From Paludibacter sp. (lineage in GTDB: Bacteria > Bacteroidota > Bacteroidia > Bacteroidales > Paludibacteraceae), in NCBI GenBank assembly GCA_019163375.1, contig JAFLKK010000014.1, positions 29,035-93,034 of the forward strand: a stretch of DNA of 64,000 bases. Direction: 5' to 3'. The position numbers and the translations under genes were made by a program. Positions within the stretch are counted from its first letter, which is position 1; every line of letters begins with the position of its first letter. This document shows positions 8,217 through 17,081 of this stretch, piece by piece. Under the pieces are notes generated by a model. It was not told the DNA's origin. It worked only from the letters and a program-made list of their open reading frames with translations, and did not search any database.

Positions 8217-10565
8217 TTATAAATGTACAGTTACTCCAGCCAGAATAGAGCGTTCCTTCTGCGGCATCCCGTAAGCATTCCATATTTTCTTATTCTGCAG
8301 ATTGTCAGCCTTGATGCTAAAGCGATAATTACTTCTGTCATAGAACACTGTTGCATCAAACACTGTATATGCCGGAGAATAAAAAGTATTGGCATCGTTG
8401 ATATATATATTGCTAACATAATTCATACCAATACCGCCACCCAGTCCTTTCATATCACCTTTCAACACGCGGTAGCTGGCCCAAAAGTTAGCCATTTGCT
8501 CAGGTGTGTACGAAGGTCGGTTACCAATAAGTGCTGCACTAGACACTTTAATAAACTCTGATTTATTGAGTGTATAGCCGGCAACAAAGTTGAACCCAGG
8601 AAACGGATTGGCTATTACGTCCGCTTCAAATCCTTTGCTTGTTTGCTCTCCGTCTTGTATTGTTTCGGTGGTATTGCTTGGGTTTTGGCGAAGAATATTT
8701 TTCAGCTTAATATCATAATAACTAATGGTGCTCATCAATTTACCCTGAAACAAATCGAATTTAAGCCCAAACTCAGTTTGATTACTCTGTACAGGCTTGT
8801 AATTGGTCACATTACCTGTTGAACTCACAGCCGGCGCCTGATTGCTAAATCCATTTTGATAATTGGCAAAAGCCGAAATCATATTTTTATAATTATAGAT
8901 AATGCCGAATTTAGGCGACCAACTATCCTGTTTGAAAGCATCTTTGACACTTACACCATTTCTATAGGTATTGTCCAGATTGAATTTATCGTAACGCACT
9001 CCACCCGATACAACCAATCCATCCAACACTTTCAATACGTCAGCTGCATATATGCCGGTTACGCTTTGGCTGGTTTCAGTTTGGATAGAAGCCAGTGATC
9101 CTAACTTCTTGTTGAACGTGTTCAATGCAATCGACGGCACAGTAGGCGACGTAACTTTAATCGTATCGTAATTCACAAAACCGGAACCATAGCGTTGATA
9201 ATCGTCGTAAATCTGAGAATAACTGACACCGGCTAAGAATTTATTTTCACCCCATCCCCATTTGTGCTGTCCAATAAAGTCCTGCTGTATCTGTGCAGAG
9301 CCGGTATTACGTGGCAGGAAACTGATAAAGTTACGTGCAGCCATACTGTCGTTTACCATTTCGAGTCTAAAATAATGCCCTTCGGTATTGTTTCGGGTTG
9401 ACATAAACGAAGTTTTGCTTGTCCATTTGTCCGATATACGGGTGTCAAGCACAGCACTATAGTTGATCGAATTCATATTGGCAGCCATATCGTTGCTGGT
9501 ATAGGCCGACTCATAGTCCAATTTCAGTTGGTCGAAACTTTTAGCTGTTACTTTTGTCAGGTTCACACCACGGGCAAAATACAGATTACGCTTTGTCTGG
9601 TAATATTCAGCCTCAAGCGACAAAGTCATTCGATTATTAAGCTTTGCTGTCAGCGAAGGCGCAATGCTGAAATTCTTTTGGTAACCTTGATCCTGAAAAC
9701 TATTTTCGGTATGAAAAGCCGAGTTTAATCGGAATAAGACAGTATTGGAACTATTTAGTGGAGTGTTGTAATCCAAAGTAACCCGATTGAGCGATGCACT
9801 CCCCGTAGTATACGATATTTCGGCAAACTTATTTTCTTTTGGTCGTTTGGTAACCCTGTTGATAACTCCACCACTCGATACTACATTTGAAGTATTACCT
9901 CCAAACAGCGTAGCCGATGGTCCCTTGATAATTTCGATACGTTCGGTATTTTGAGGGTCAACCGGTGTACGAGTATACGAGAGCATGCCGTTTCGCACCG
10001 ATGCATCCGACCGAAACCCACGGATATAAACGGTGGCATTCCCATCATTCGATTGTACTGTACCTCCACCGGTTATACTTTTGAATGAAGATACAATGTC
10101 TGTGGCCAGTTGCTCCTTCATCAAAGCTGATGTGACTAGTGAATAAGACTGAGAGTTATCCATGTATTTAAGTGGAATACGCGATACATATTCGGTCTGC
10201 TTCTCGGCAAACTGATTTAAACGCTGAGTTGTCACTACCACCTCTTCCAGCTTCGATATACTCTCGGAAAGTATAATATCTTCTATCACATTTTGAACCC
10301 CACTTGTAAGTTCTACCGATTTTTGTTGGGTTTGTAATCCTACATAACTATATAAAACCATATACTTGCCAGCCTTCATATTTTGAAGCAGATATTCACC
10401 ACTTCTGATAGAAGTGGTAGCTTTATCTGTACCTTTAACCACGATGGAAACATTTTCGGCAGGTTGCCCATCATTTGTAAGAATCCTCCCTTTAAATGAA
10501 GCGTTCTGAGCTTGTGCAGAAAAGCTCCCGATTAAAAAAAGTAAAATTAGTCTGGTTGATTTCAT
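8217..10565 (-). CDS. TonB-dependent siderophore-type receptor
   Basis: The 782-residue protein has a signal peptide (residues 1-19, ending SAQA), a carboxypeptidase-regulatory-like domain at about 24-105, a plug domain at about 115-240 with the characteristic run VYIRGFRSDASVRNG and IEIIKGPSATLFG, and a C-terminal 22-strand barrel. The ending NLQNKKIWNAYG...GVTVHL is typical of the FhuA/FoxA/FpvA-type receptors, whose C-terminus is aromatic or hydrophobic. It should import ferric siderophores using TonB energy. The PepSY protein and a secreted protein follow in the same direction. A -7 promoter box lies 28 bases upstream. The siderophore is unknown. Confidence 0.92.
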   Translation of the reverse strand: MKSTRLILLFLIGSFSAQAQNASFKGRILTNDGQPAENVSIVVKGTDKATTSIRSGEYLLQNMKAGKYMVLYSYVGLQTQQKSVELTSGVQNVIEDIILSESISKLEEVVVTTQRLNQFAEKQTEYVSRIPLKYMDNSQSYSLVTSALMKEQLATDIVSSFKSITGGGTVQSNDGNATVYIRGFRSDASVRNGMLSYTRTPVDPQNTERIEIIKGPSATLFGGNTSNVVSSGGVINRVTKRPKENKFAEISYTTGSASLNRVTLDYNTPLNSSNTVLFRLNSAFHTENSFQDQGYQKNFSIAPSLTAKLNNRMTLSLEAEYYQTKRNLYFARGVNLTKVTAKSFDQLKLDYESAYTSNDMAANMNSINYSAVLDTRISDKWTSKTSFMSTRNNTEGHYFRLEMVNDSMAARNFISFLPRNTGSAQIQQDFIGQHKWGWGENKFLAGVSYSQIYDDYQRYGSGFVNYDTIKVTSPTVPSIALNTFNKKLGSLASIQTETSQSVTGIYAADVLKVLDGLVVSGGVRYDKFNLDNTYRNGVSVKDAFKQDSWSPKFGIIYNYKNMISAFANYQNGFSNQAPAVSSTGNVTNYKPVQSNQTEFGLKFDLFQGKLMSTISYYDIKLKNILRQNPSNTTETIQDGEQTSKGFEADVIANPFPGFNFVAGYTLNKSEFIKVSSAALIGNRPSYTPEQMANFWASYRVLKGDMKGLGGGIGMNYVSNIYINDANTFYSPAYTVFDATVFYDRSNYRFSIKADNLQNKKIWNAYGMPQKERSILAGVTVHL

Positions 10566-10593
10566 TATCTCTAAATTATTTGATTTATAACTG

Positions 10594-10601
10594 CAAAATT
10601 A
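10594..10601 (-). promoter_or_regulatory. -7 promoter box for the siderophore receptor
   Basis: The minus strand reads TAATTTTGC, matching TAnnTTTG, 28 bases before the receptor start codon. The 10602-10760 stretch between this box and the divergent riboswitch promoter is AT-rich and would hold operators of the receptor; I see no clear Fur box. Confidence 0.5.
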
Positions 10602-10781
10602 TTTGAATAAAGAAAGAGCTGCAATCACATTAAATAGGTAAAAAAGTGGTTATATTACCCTGTTATGATGAATAATCGATTAAGAAGAGCTCTTGTCTTT
10701 TATAAAAAAGATAATTAATTGAAATTTTATTCAGTTATTACTAAGATTTATTTCATCTTTATTTTATACCTTTGTACTCGT

Positions 10782-11013
10782 ATTTGGTTTGCTCCTCTAC
10801 CTTCGTAGAAAGTGATTAAAAGGGAATTAGGTGAAAATCCTAAACAGTCCCGCTGCTGTAAGCTCTTTAAAACGTTTTGAACAACACTTTTGCCACTGGT
10901 ATTTACAGTTTACAGCTAATTGTTGATAGTTTGCAAGACTAATCATCAATTAATAAATCAACTAACATCTGGGAAGGCGTTCAATAACGGGAGTAAGTCA
11001 GAAGACCTGCCAT
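10782..11013 (+). ncRNA. Cobalamin riboswitch 1
   Basis: All core boxes of the cobalamin aptamer are present in order: AAAGGGAATTAGGTGAAAATCC near 10816-10840 split by the usual gap, CCCGCTGCTGTAAGCTC (10848-10865), TGCCACTG (10890-10897), GGGAAGGC (10972-10979), and AGTAAGTCAGAAGACCTGCC ending at 11012. A promoter -7 box TACCTTTG (10767-10774) puts the start of transcription just before it. The arm between CCACTG and GGGAAGG is long. The downstream genes encode a 65-residue lipoprotein and a 59-residue cysteine-rich CWC protein, closed by a terminator at 11635, so the unit is expected to be repressed by cobalamin. Confidence 0.93.
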
Positions 11014-11194
11014 GCATTTAAAGTTTTTAGCTTTCGAGGAAAGAGCTGAAGGACCAAAAATGGGTATCACCTTTTGTACTTACTTTTATTATTGACTGTT
11101 GTGTAGTATCTTAATACTGCATATTCACCCCATTTTACATCTTCTTTTATATCCTTCTTCGGAAGCCGTTTACAAATTATTCAATTTATAATTT

Positions 11195-11392
11195 ATGAAA
11201 CTGCTTCTTCAATTCAATCCTGTATTTCTTCTTCTGATTATTGCATCCTTTGTTTCATGTTCAAACGGTTCTAAAAAAGAAACTCTGTTTGTGCCGGTAT
11301 TATCTAACGAGGAATGCAATTATTCTAGTAATGGTGCAGAAGTCTTTCTCCTTTGCAAGACCCGCGAAGTATATTTAGCAAACAATTATTAA
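11195..11392 (+). CDS. Small lipoprotein under riboswitch 1
   Basis: The 65-residue product has a hydrophobic signal with a lipobox (SFVSC, Cys at about 22) and a short tail with two further cysteines. I do not recognise it, and it may be the remnant of a longer gene, because the tail is short and without a domain. It is the first frame after the riboswitch, 180 bases downstream, with an A/T-rich leader, and lies 25 bases ahead of the CWC gene. Confidence 0.5.
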   Translation: MKLLLQFNPVFLLLIIASFVSCSNGSKKETLFVPVLSNEECNYSSNGAEVFLLCKTREVYLANNY

Positions 11393-11417
11393 GAGTGTAA
11401 AAAACGATGAGTCGATT

Positions 11418-11597
11418 ATGGAAAAACAATGTGAACGATGCGAAAGCACATTCCAGTGTACGCTAAACGGAAGTTGTTGGTGTACGACTACTCATCTCAA
11501 CGAGAAAGTGAAAGATTACATCGCGGAATTATACGAAGATTGTCTTTGCGAGAATTGTATCAAAGAGATAAAAGCACTGCTCGAAACCCCAAAATAG
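11418..11597 (+). CDS. Cysteine-rich CWC family protein
   Basis: The 59-residue protein has nine cysteines in the pattern CERC...FQC...SCWC...DCLCENC, which is the signature of the cysteine-rich CWC family (named after the Cys-Trp-Cys motif, present here at residues 20-22). The cysteines suggest binding of zinc or another metal; the function of the family is not known. It has no signal peptide and should be cytoplasmic. It is the last gene of the riboswitch 1 unit. A related but degenerate copy follows riboswitch 3 at 14815. Confidence 0.75.
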   Translation: MEKQCERCESTFQCTLNGSCWCTTTHLNEKVKDYIAELYEDCLCENCIKEIKALLETPK

Positions 11598-11634
11598 TTT
11601 TCTCATAAAAACTATTTGTTTATTAATCAACAAG

Positions 11635-11668
11635 AACAGCGACTCTGCGAAGACTCGCTGTTTTTTTC
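11635..11668 (+). terminator. Rho-independent terminator after the CWC gene
   Basis: Arms AACAGCGA (11635-11642) and TCGCTGTT (11655-11662) form a hairpin followed by a run of seven T. It ends the riboswitch 1 unit 38 bases after the CWC stop codon. Confidence 0.8.
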
Positions 11669-11737
11669 AGTATTCTAAAATGCGTTAGAAAACGGGAAAT
11701 GATAATACAACTACAAACAATCAAAATCTGAATATCT

Positions 11738-12106
11738 ATGTCAACCAACACTGAAAGAATACCCATACCAAGCGATCCTGAAAAATTAATTGATTTAGGA
11801 GTGAAAGTATATGCTAGACATTGTGTAGTGGGGAATAAATCTCCTTTGCTATATCTTCAATCGAACTCATGGGAAGAAAATGGTTCGGAAGTCAATAATG
11901 CCTTAAGGCTATATGAGCTAATTAAAAAAGAGAGTCTATCACAAGAATATCTTTGTAAACTAGATGAACTGATAGTAAAAATCAGAGCATCCATACTAGC
12001 CAGCTACGATTTACTCTTAGATATTTATTCAGATCCTCAAGAACTTGGCTTTTGGGGTTTTGTTATAGACAAATCAATCTATGATAAACCTTCAGATAAA
12101 AAATAG
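11738..12106 (+). CDS. Hypothetical protein
   Basis: The 122-residue cytoplasmic protein has no signal, membrane helix or motif that I recognise. It is helical in its middle (residues 50-100, with LRLYELIKKE and LDELIVKIRASIL). It stands alone between the terminator of the riboswitch 1 unit and riboswitch 2. The leader is A-rich (AATCTGAATATCT before the ATG), as usual in Bacteroidota. Codon use looks like the neighbours. Confidence 0.6.
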   Translation: MSTNTERIPIPSDPEKLIDLGVKVYARHCVVGNKSPLLYLQSNSWEENGSEVNNALRLYELIKKESLSQEYLCKLDELIVKIRASILASYDLLLDIYSDPQELGFWGFVIDKSIYDKPSDKK

Positions 12107-12261
12107 AATGGTCTTCTTAAAAAATTATTTGCTTATCATTAAACGATCATCTGACTATATAATACTCAAAATAACTAGCTTAGATTAAAACAACAACTAA
12201 TTTCACCTAAAAACAGCTAATTCCTATCCTTTGTATTGGAAAATATCTATCTTTGCACCTG

Positions 12262-12515
12262 CATTCGGTTCACTTATCAGCATATCGCAGAGAGTGATTA
12301 AAAGGGAATCAGGTGAAAATCCTGGACAGACCCGCTACTGTAAGCTCTTTAAAACGTTTTGAACAACACTTTTGCCACTGAGTTTTTCAGTAAACAGTAA
12401 ACAGTGAACAGTAATCAGTTTTTTATAATTAATAAGAACTGGTAACTGATAACTGATAACTGATAACTGATTTTCGGGAAGGCGTTCAATAACAGAGTAA
12501 GTCAGGAGACCTGCC
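12262..12515 (+). ncRNA. Cobalamin riboswitch 2 (upstream of pckA)
   Basis: The core boxes are present: AAAGGGAATCAGGTGAAAATCC split as usual near 12300-12322, CCCGCTACTGTAAGCTC near 12331-12348, TGCCACTG near 12373-12380, GGGAAGGC near 12476-12483 and GTCAGGAGACCTGCC ending at 12515. A -7 promoter box TATCTTTG lies at 12248-12255. The arm between CCACTG and GGGAAGG consists of heptamer repeats of the forms CAGTAAA/CAGTGAA and AACTGAT. pckA starts 216 bases downstream. Confidence 0.93.
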
Positions 12516-12731
12516 ATGTAAATAAATTATCAATAATCTCGTGGGTTAGATTTTGATGTAAATTTTATCATCTCATTTTTTTTATTTTGGTACTTATCAG
12601 GGACTGCCAGTTACCTGAGAAAGTTTCGTATATAGCTTATCCGCAAATAAGCTGATCGGTTCTTTGTAGCACAATAGAGCAATGTGAGTCCTAAAATTCA
12701 TCCAACCTTTTCCACACAAATCAAAAAAGAA

Positions 12732-14327
12732 ATGGTAAATTTGGATTTAAGCAAGTATGGTATTTCGGGTAGTTACGAAATTGTGCACAACCCTTCTTAC
12801 GAGGAATTATTTCAAGACGAGGTGAACCCTGCAAACGAAGGTTTTGAGAAGGGCGTATTGACAACATCGGGTGCGATATCGGTAGATACGGGTAAATTTA
12901 CCGGTCGTTCACCTAAGGATAAATTCTTTGTAAAAGATGCAGTAACCGATGAACACCTTTGGTGGGATGGAACAATCAACCGTCCGACAACTCCTGAAGT
13001 ATTTGAGCACTGCAAAGACTTGGTGACAAAACAACTTTCTTCTGCAAAAAAATTGTATGTAGTTGATACATTCTGCGGTACAAACGAAGATACTCGTATG
13101 AAAGTACGTTTCATCATGGAAGTTGCATGGCAAGCTCACTTTGTGACTAACATGTTTATCCGTCCTTCTCATTTCGAATTGGCTAACTACGGTGAACCTG
13201 ATTTCGTAACTTTGAATGGATCTAAAACATCTAACCCTAACTGGAAAGAACAAGGTTTGAACTCTGAAGTATTTACTTTGTTCAACCTGACTACTAAAAT
13301 GCAGGTTATCGGTGGAACCTGGTACGGTGGCGAAATGAAAAAAGGTATTTTTGCTTTGATGAACTACTATTTACCATTGAAAGGTATGGCTTCCATGCAC
13401 TGTTCGGCCAACGTAGGCAAAGATGGTGACGTAGCTATCTTCTTCGGACTTTCAGGAACTGGTAAAACTACACTTTCTGCTGACCCAAAACGTTACTTAA
13501 TCGGAGATGATGAGCACGGTTGGGATGATAACGGTGTATTCAACTACGAAGGTGGCTGCTATGCTAAAGTAATTGACTTGGAAAAAGACAAAGAACCGGA
13601 CATTTGGAGAGCTATACGTCGTGATGCTTTATTGGAAAATGTAACTGTTCTAGCTGATGGTACGCCTGATTATTCAGCTGCTGCTTCTAAAACAGAAAAC
13701 ACCCGCGTTTCTTACCCAATCTATCATATCAACAAAATCGTTTCTCCTTCACGTGCCGGACACGCTAAAAAAATTATTTACCTGTCGGCAGATGCATTTG
13801 GGGTATTGCCTCCGGTATCTATTCTGGACGAAAAATCAGCACAATATCACTTCCTTTCAGGCTTTACATCAAAATTAGCCGGAACAGAACGTGGTATCAC
13901 TGAACCAGTTCCTTCTTTCTCTCCTGCATTTGGTGAAGCATTCTTGACGTTGCACCCAACCATGTATGCTAAAACCCTTATCGGTAAAGCAAAAGAACAC
14001 GATGCCAAAGTTTACTTGGTAAACACAGGTTGGAACGGAACAGGAAAACGTATTTCGTTGAAAAATACCCGTGCAATCATTGATGCTATTATCGATGGCT
14101 CAATCGAAAAAGCCGAAACAATCAAGGTTCCAATTTTGAACCTGGTTGCTCCAAAAGCATTGAACAATGTTGATCTAGAAATTCTTGACCCACGTAACAC
14201 GTATGTTGATGTTGCCGAATGGGAAACTAAAGCAAAATCACTTGCTGCTAAATATATCAAGAACTTCGAACAGTACTGCGACAACGACGATGCTAAAGCA
14301 TTAGTTGCTTCAGGACCACAATTGTAA
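12732..14327 (+). CDS. pckA: Phosphoenolpyruvate carboxykinase (ATP)
   Basis: The enzyme interconverts oxaloacetate + ATP and phosphoenolpyruvate + CO2 + ADP. In fermenting Bacteroidales it runs toward oxaloacetate, feeding fumarate, succinate and propionate formation. I choose ATG 12732 (531 residues, [13 protein letters not shown]) because family members start there; a GTG at 12684 would add 16 residues. Visible motifs: GRSPKDKF near residue 57, the substrate region [16 protein letters not shown] near 207, the P-loop GLSGTGKTT near 243 and the metal-binding [11 protein letters not shown] near 264. It stands between two near-identical cobalamin riboswitches, so its expression is probably linked to B12 supply. 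Confidence 0.96.
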   Translation: MVNLDLSKYGISGSYEIVHNPSYEELFQDEVNPANEGFEKGVLTTSGAISVDTGKFTGRSPKDKFFVKDAVTDEHLWWDGTINRPTTPEVFEHCKDLVTKQLSSAKKLYVVDTFCGTNEDTRMKVRFIMEVAWQAHFVTNMFIRPSHFELANYGEPDFVTLNGSKTSNPNWKEQGLNSEVFTLFNLTTKMQVIGGTWYGGEMKKGIFALMNYYLPLKGMASMHCSANVGKDGDVAIFFGLSGTGKTTLSADPKRYLIGDDEHGWDDNGVFNYEGGCYAKVIDLEKDKEPDIWRAIRRDALLENVTVLADGTPDYSAAASKTENTRVSYPIYHINKIVSPSRAGHAKKIIYLSADAFGVLPPVSILDEKSAQYHFLSGFTSKLAGTERGITEPVPSFSPAFGEAFLTLHPTMYAKTLIGKAKEHDAKVYLVNTGWNGTGKRISLKNTRAIIDAIIDGSIEKAETIKVPILNLVAPKALNNVDLEILDPRNTYVDVAEWETKAKSLAAKYIKNFEQYCDNDDAKALVASGPQL

Positions 14328-14349
14328 CAACAAATTATCATTACTCTTA

Positions 14350-14589
14350 CATCGGTTCACTTAGCGGCATATCGCGGCAAGTGATTAAAAGGGAATCAGG
14401 TGAAAGTCCTGAACAGACCCGCTACTGTAAGCTCTATAAACGTTTTGAATAACACTTTTGCCACTGGAAACATAGTTATCGGTGGACAGTAAAAAAGTCA
14501 GACTGACATACACTGACGATGAGTAACTGTTCACTGATAACTTATTCCGGGAAGGCATTCAAAAACGGGAGTAAGTCAGGAGACCTGCC
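14350..14589 (+). ncRNA. Cobalamin riboswitch 3 (upstream of the carboxylase operon)
   Basis: The conserved boxes are GATTAAAAGGGAATCAGGTG (14382-14401), CCCGCTACTGTAAGCTC (14418-14434), TGCCACTG (14459-14466), GGGAAGGC (14549-14556) and GTCAGGAGACCTGCC ending at 14589. The aptamer starts only about 22 bases after the pckA stop and no TAnnTTTG box lies in the gap, so it may be transcribed from the pckA promoter. About 60 bases around and after its 3' end are nearly identical to the same part of riboswitch 2, showing a duplication. The CWC-like gene starts 225 bases downstream. Confidence 0.93.
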
Positions 14590-14693
14590 ATGTAAATAAA
14601 TTATCAATAATCTCGTGGGTTAGATTTTGATGTTAACTTTAGTTTTATCTCATTTTTCTTTTTGAAGGCATACAGCTTTTGTTTCTACAAAGC

Positions 14694-14834
14694 ATGGTGA
14701 AAAATGCTACGCAACTAATGGCTTCATTACTGGTCATTTTTCTGCCTCATTCAGTCAAGAAACCAACGAGAATAAAGTTGACCGCTCTCTATTCCACCCA
14801 AGACAATATCCGAAATGAAGAAAACGTGTCCTAG
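14694..14834 (+). CDS. Possible short ORF ahead of the CWC-like gene
   Basis: ATG 14694 opens a 46-residue frame with a hydrophobic N-terminal stretch (ATQLMASLLVIFLPHS) and it overlaps the next gene by 20 bases. Its position repeats the layout after riboswitch 1, where a small membrane-directed ORF also precedes a CWC gene. No homology is recognised and it may be only a leader. Confidence 0.25.
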   Translation: MVKNATQLMASLLVIFLPHSVKKPTRIKLTALYSTQDNIRNEENVS

Positions 14835-15024
14835 GTGCAACCAAGACTTCTCCTTTAGATCAATTACCCGTTATGAATGGCTCTTCTGTCAAAGATTAGA
14901 TCCGTTTCAAGAACAGTATGTGCGGGATAATTACGAACATACATTGTGCCAGGAATGTATTAAAACAATTCACGAATCGTTTTATGCCATCTCTGTAAAT
15001 CCTTCCCATATTAAACATAAATAA
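14815..15024 (+). CDS. Small cysteine-rich protein, degenerate CWC type
   Basis: The 69-residue protein opens CPRC, has an isolated Cys in the middle (WLFCQR) and CQEC near residue 45, so the outer CxxC pairs of the CWC family are kept but the central CWC motif and one cysteine are lost. The conserved Tyr before the last pair (RDNYEHTLCQEC) supports relationship with the 11418 protein. It probably binds a metal through four cysteines. It lies after riboswitch 3 and six bases ahead of the biotin carboxylase gene, so it is the first gene of that operon. Confidence 0.7.
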   Translation: MKKTCPRCNQDFSFRSITRYEWLFCQRLDPFQEQYVRDNYEHTLCQECIKTIHESFYAISVNPSHIKHK

Positions 15025-15029
15025 AAGTT

Positions 15030-16544
15030 ATGATACAAAAAATTTTAATTGCCAATCGGGGCGAAATTGCCTTGCGCATCATGCGTTCCTGTAGAGAAAT
15101 GGGAATAAAAACGGTGGCTGTTTATTCGGATGCCGACCGTACATCGCGCCATGTGATTTATGCCGACGAAGCCGTTTGCATCGGCGAAGCCCTAGCTAGT
15201 GAAAGCTATTTGAATATGAATAAAATCATCAAAGCAGCTAAACAGTTCAAAGCGGATGCTATTCACCCCGGGTATGGTTTCTTGAGCGAAAATGCAGAAT
15301 TTGCCCGCAGATGTAAAAACGAAGGAATTATTTTTATTGGACCGAATGCTGAAAGTATGGAAGCCATGGGCGACAAAATATCCGCTCGTCAAAACATGAT
15401 GAAAGCCAGAGTACCTGTAGTTCCAGGCACTGCAGAAGATTTAAAATCGAAAGATTTACTTCGGGTTTGTCGTAAAATTGGTCTTCCTGTTATTATCAAA
15501 GCTACTGCCGGAGGTGGTGGAAAGGGAATGCGTCTGGTGCGTGACGAAAAAGACTTGAGCGAAGCCTATGCATCGGCCAAGTCGGAAGCCAAATCTTCCT
15601 TTGGAAACGATTCGGTGTATATCGAGAAATACATAGAAGCTCCTCACCACATCGAAATACAATTTCTTGGCGATACCTTTGGGAATGTGATTCACCTTTT
15701 CGACCGGGAATGTTCGGTACAACGTCGTCATCAGAAAATTGTAGAAGAAAGTCCATCGCCTTTTATCGACGATAAAACCCGATTGGAGATGGGCAAGATC
15801 GCTGTAAAAGCAGCGAAGGCAGTAAATTATATTGGAGCCGGAACGATTGAATTTTTGGTCGACGATAAACTGAATTTCTATTTTTTGGAAATGAATACCC
15901 GCTTGCAGGTAGAGCACCCCATTACCGAAGAAGTGTTAGGCATCGACTTGGTAAAAGAACAGATTCATATTGCTAATGGTAAAAAACTGCGTTTTCTTCA
16001 AAAGGATTTGGAACAGCGGGGACACGCCATCGAATGTAGGATTTGTGCCGAAGATACCGATAATGATTTTGCTCCTTCGCCCGGCATCATTAGCCACGTA
16101 CAAGCCCCTGAAGGAATTGGCGTACGCATCGACAGTTACATTTATGACGGTTACGAAATCCCGATTTACTATGATTCAATGTTGGGCAAACTTATTGTTT
16201 GGGCTACTACCCGAACCTATGCACTGGAGCGGATGCGCCGCGTACTGTATGAGTATAAAATCACCGGAGTGAAAACCAACATTGATTACCTGAGACGAAT
16301 TATGGATGCCAAAGAATTTGTGAAAGGGAAATACACGACTCATTTTATAGAAGAAAACAGCAAGCAACTTCAGGATACAGAAGATACGGACTTACGCAGA
16401 ACAGAAAACATTGCTGTAATGGCTGCCTATATCGACTTTATTGTGAATGAAGAGGAAAATGTGAGCGCTCAGGCAGTGGCTGACAATCGACCAATCAGTC
16501 GTTGGCGTGAGTTTGGGAAGCAAAAAGGTCTGTTACGCATCTAA
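15030..16544 (+). CDS. Biotin carboxylase subunit of an acyl-CoA carboxylase
   Basis: The 504-residue protein carboxylates biotin using ATP and bicarbonate. It starts with the biotin carboxylase N-domain (MIQKILIANRGEIALRIMRS), has the ATP-grasp glycine loop GGGGKGMRLV at about residue 164 and the active-site stretch FLEMNTRLQVEHPITE near 288, then the C-terminal domain. It is of AccC/PccA length but extended by about 50 C-terminal residues. With the biotin carrier and carboxyltransferase that follow at 14 and 19 bases, it forms a three-subunit propionyl-CoA/methylmalonyl-CoA-type carboxylase. Cobalamin control fits, since methylmalonyl-CoA mutase needs B12. Confidence 0.94.
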   Translation: MIQKILIANRGEIALRIMRSCREMGIKTVAVYSDADRTSRHVIYADEAVCIGEALASESYLNMNKIIKAAKQFKADAIHPGYGFLSENAEFARRCKNEGIIFIGPNAESMEAMGDKISARQNMMKARVPVVPGTAEDLKSKDLLRVCRKIGLPVIIKATAGGGGKGMRLVRDEKDLSEAYASAKSEAKSSFGNDSVYIEKYIEAPHHIEIQFLGDTFGNVIHLFDRECSVQRRHQKIVEESPSPFIDDKTRLEMGKIAVKAAKAVNYIGAGTIEFLVDDKLNFYFLEMNTRLQVEHPITEEVLGIDLVKEQIHIANGKKLRFLQKDLEQRGHAIECRICAEDTDNDFAPSPGIISHVQAPEGIGVRIDSYIYDGYEIPIYYDSMLGKLIVWATTRTYALERMRRVLYEYKITGVKTNIDYLRRIMDAKEFVKGKYTTHFIEENSKQLQDTEDTDLRRTENIAVMAAYIDFIVNEEENVSAQAVADNRPISRWREFGKQKGLLRI

Positions 16545-16558
16545 AAAAAAACGAAATA

Positions 16559-17062
16559 ATGCAAGCAAAAATAAATGATAGAACCTGCGAGATAGAGCTG
16601 GTGAATAAAGACGAGAATAAGGTTGAAATGTCAATCGATGGAAAAATATACAGTATTGATGTGGTAATGTCCGAAAGCGGATTTTGTTCCATTCTGTACG
16701 ATGGACTCTCGTTTAACGCTGAAGCAGTAAAACAGAATGATGGAAAGAAATATAGCATAACCACTAATTTTCAACATTTCGACGTTGAGTTATCCGATCC
16801 TCAGAAGAAATACCTTCGAGGTCGGAAGAAAGACGATAGTAATGAAGATCAAGATGCTATTATGTCGCTTATGCCCGGCAAAGTGGTGAGAATTTTAGTG
16901 GCAGAAGGTGATCGACTTTCGCAAGGCGATGGAGCTGTGGTAGTGGAAGCCATGAAAATGCAAAACACCTTTACCGTTTCGCGCGATTGTCAGGTAAAGA
17001 AGATTGCAGTAGCAGAAGGTGATTCGGTAAATCGCAATCAAGTATTAATAACATTGGAATAA
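16559..17062 (+). CDS. Biotin carboxyl carrier protein subunit
   Basis: The 167-residue protein ends with a biotinyl domain that carries the biotinylated lysine in VVEAMKMQN (about residue 131) and the MPGKVVRI half-site before it. The N-terminal 90 residues are a beta-rich adaptor rather than the Ala/Pro linker of methylmalonyl-CoA decarboxylase carriers. It carries carboxybiotin between the biotin carboxylase encoded 14 bases upstream and the carboxyltransferase encoded 19 bases downstream. All three are one operon. Confidence 0.93.
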   Translation: MQAKINDRTCEIELVNKDENKVEMSIDGKIYSIDVVMSESGFCSILYDGLSFNAEAVKQNDGKKYSITTNFQHFDVELSDPQKKYLRGRKKDDSNEDQDAIMSLMPGKVVRILVAEGDRLSQGDGAVVVEAMKMQNTFTVSRDCQVKKIAVAEGDSVNRNQVLITLE

Positions 17063-17081
17063 AATTAAAGATTCAACAAAA

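Noticed and set aside
12440..12475. CRISPR-like short repeats in riboswitch 2
   Set aside because: The units are seven bases with no spacers and belong to the riboswitch arm; no cas genes are in the window.
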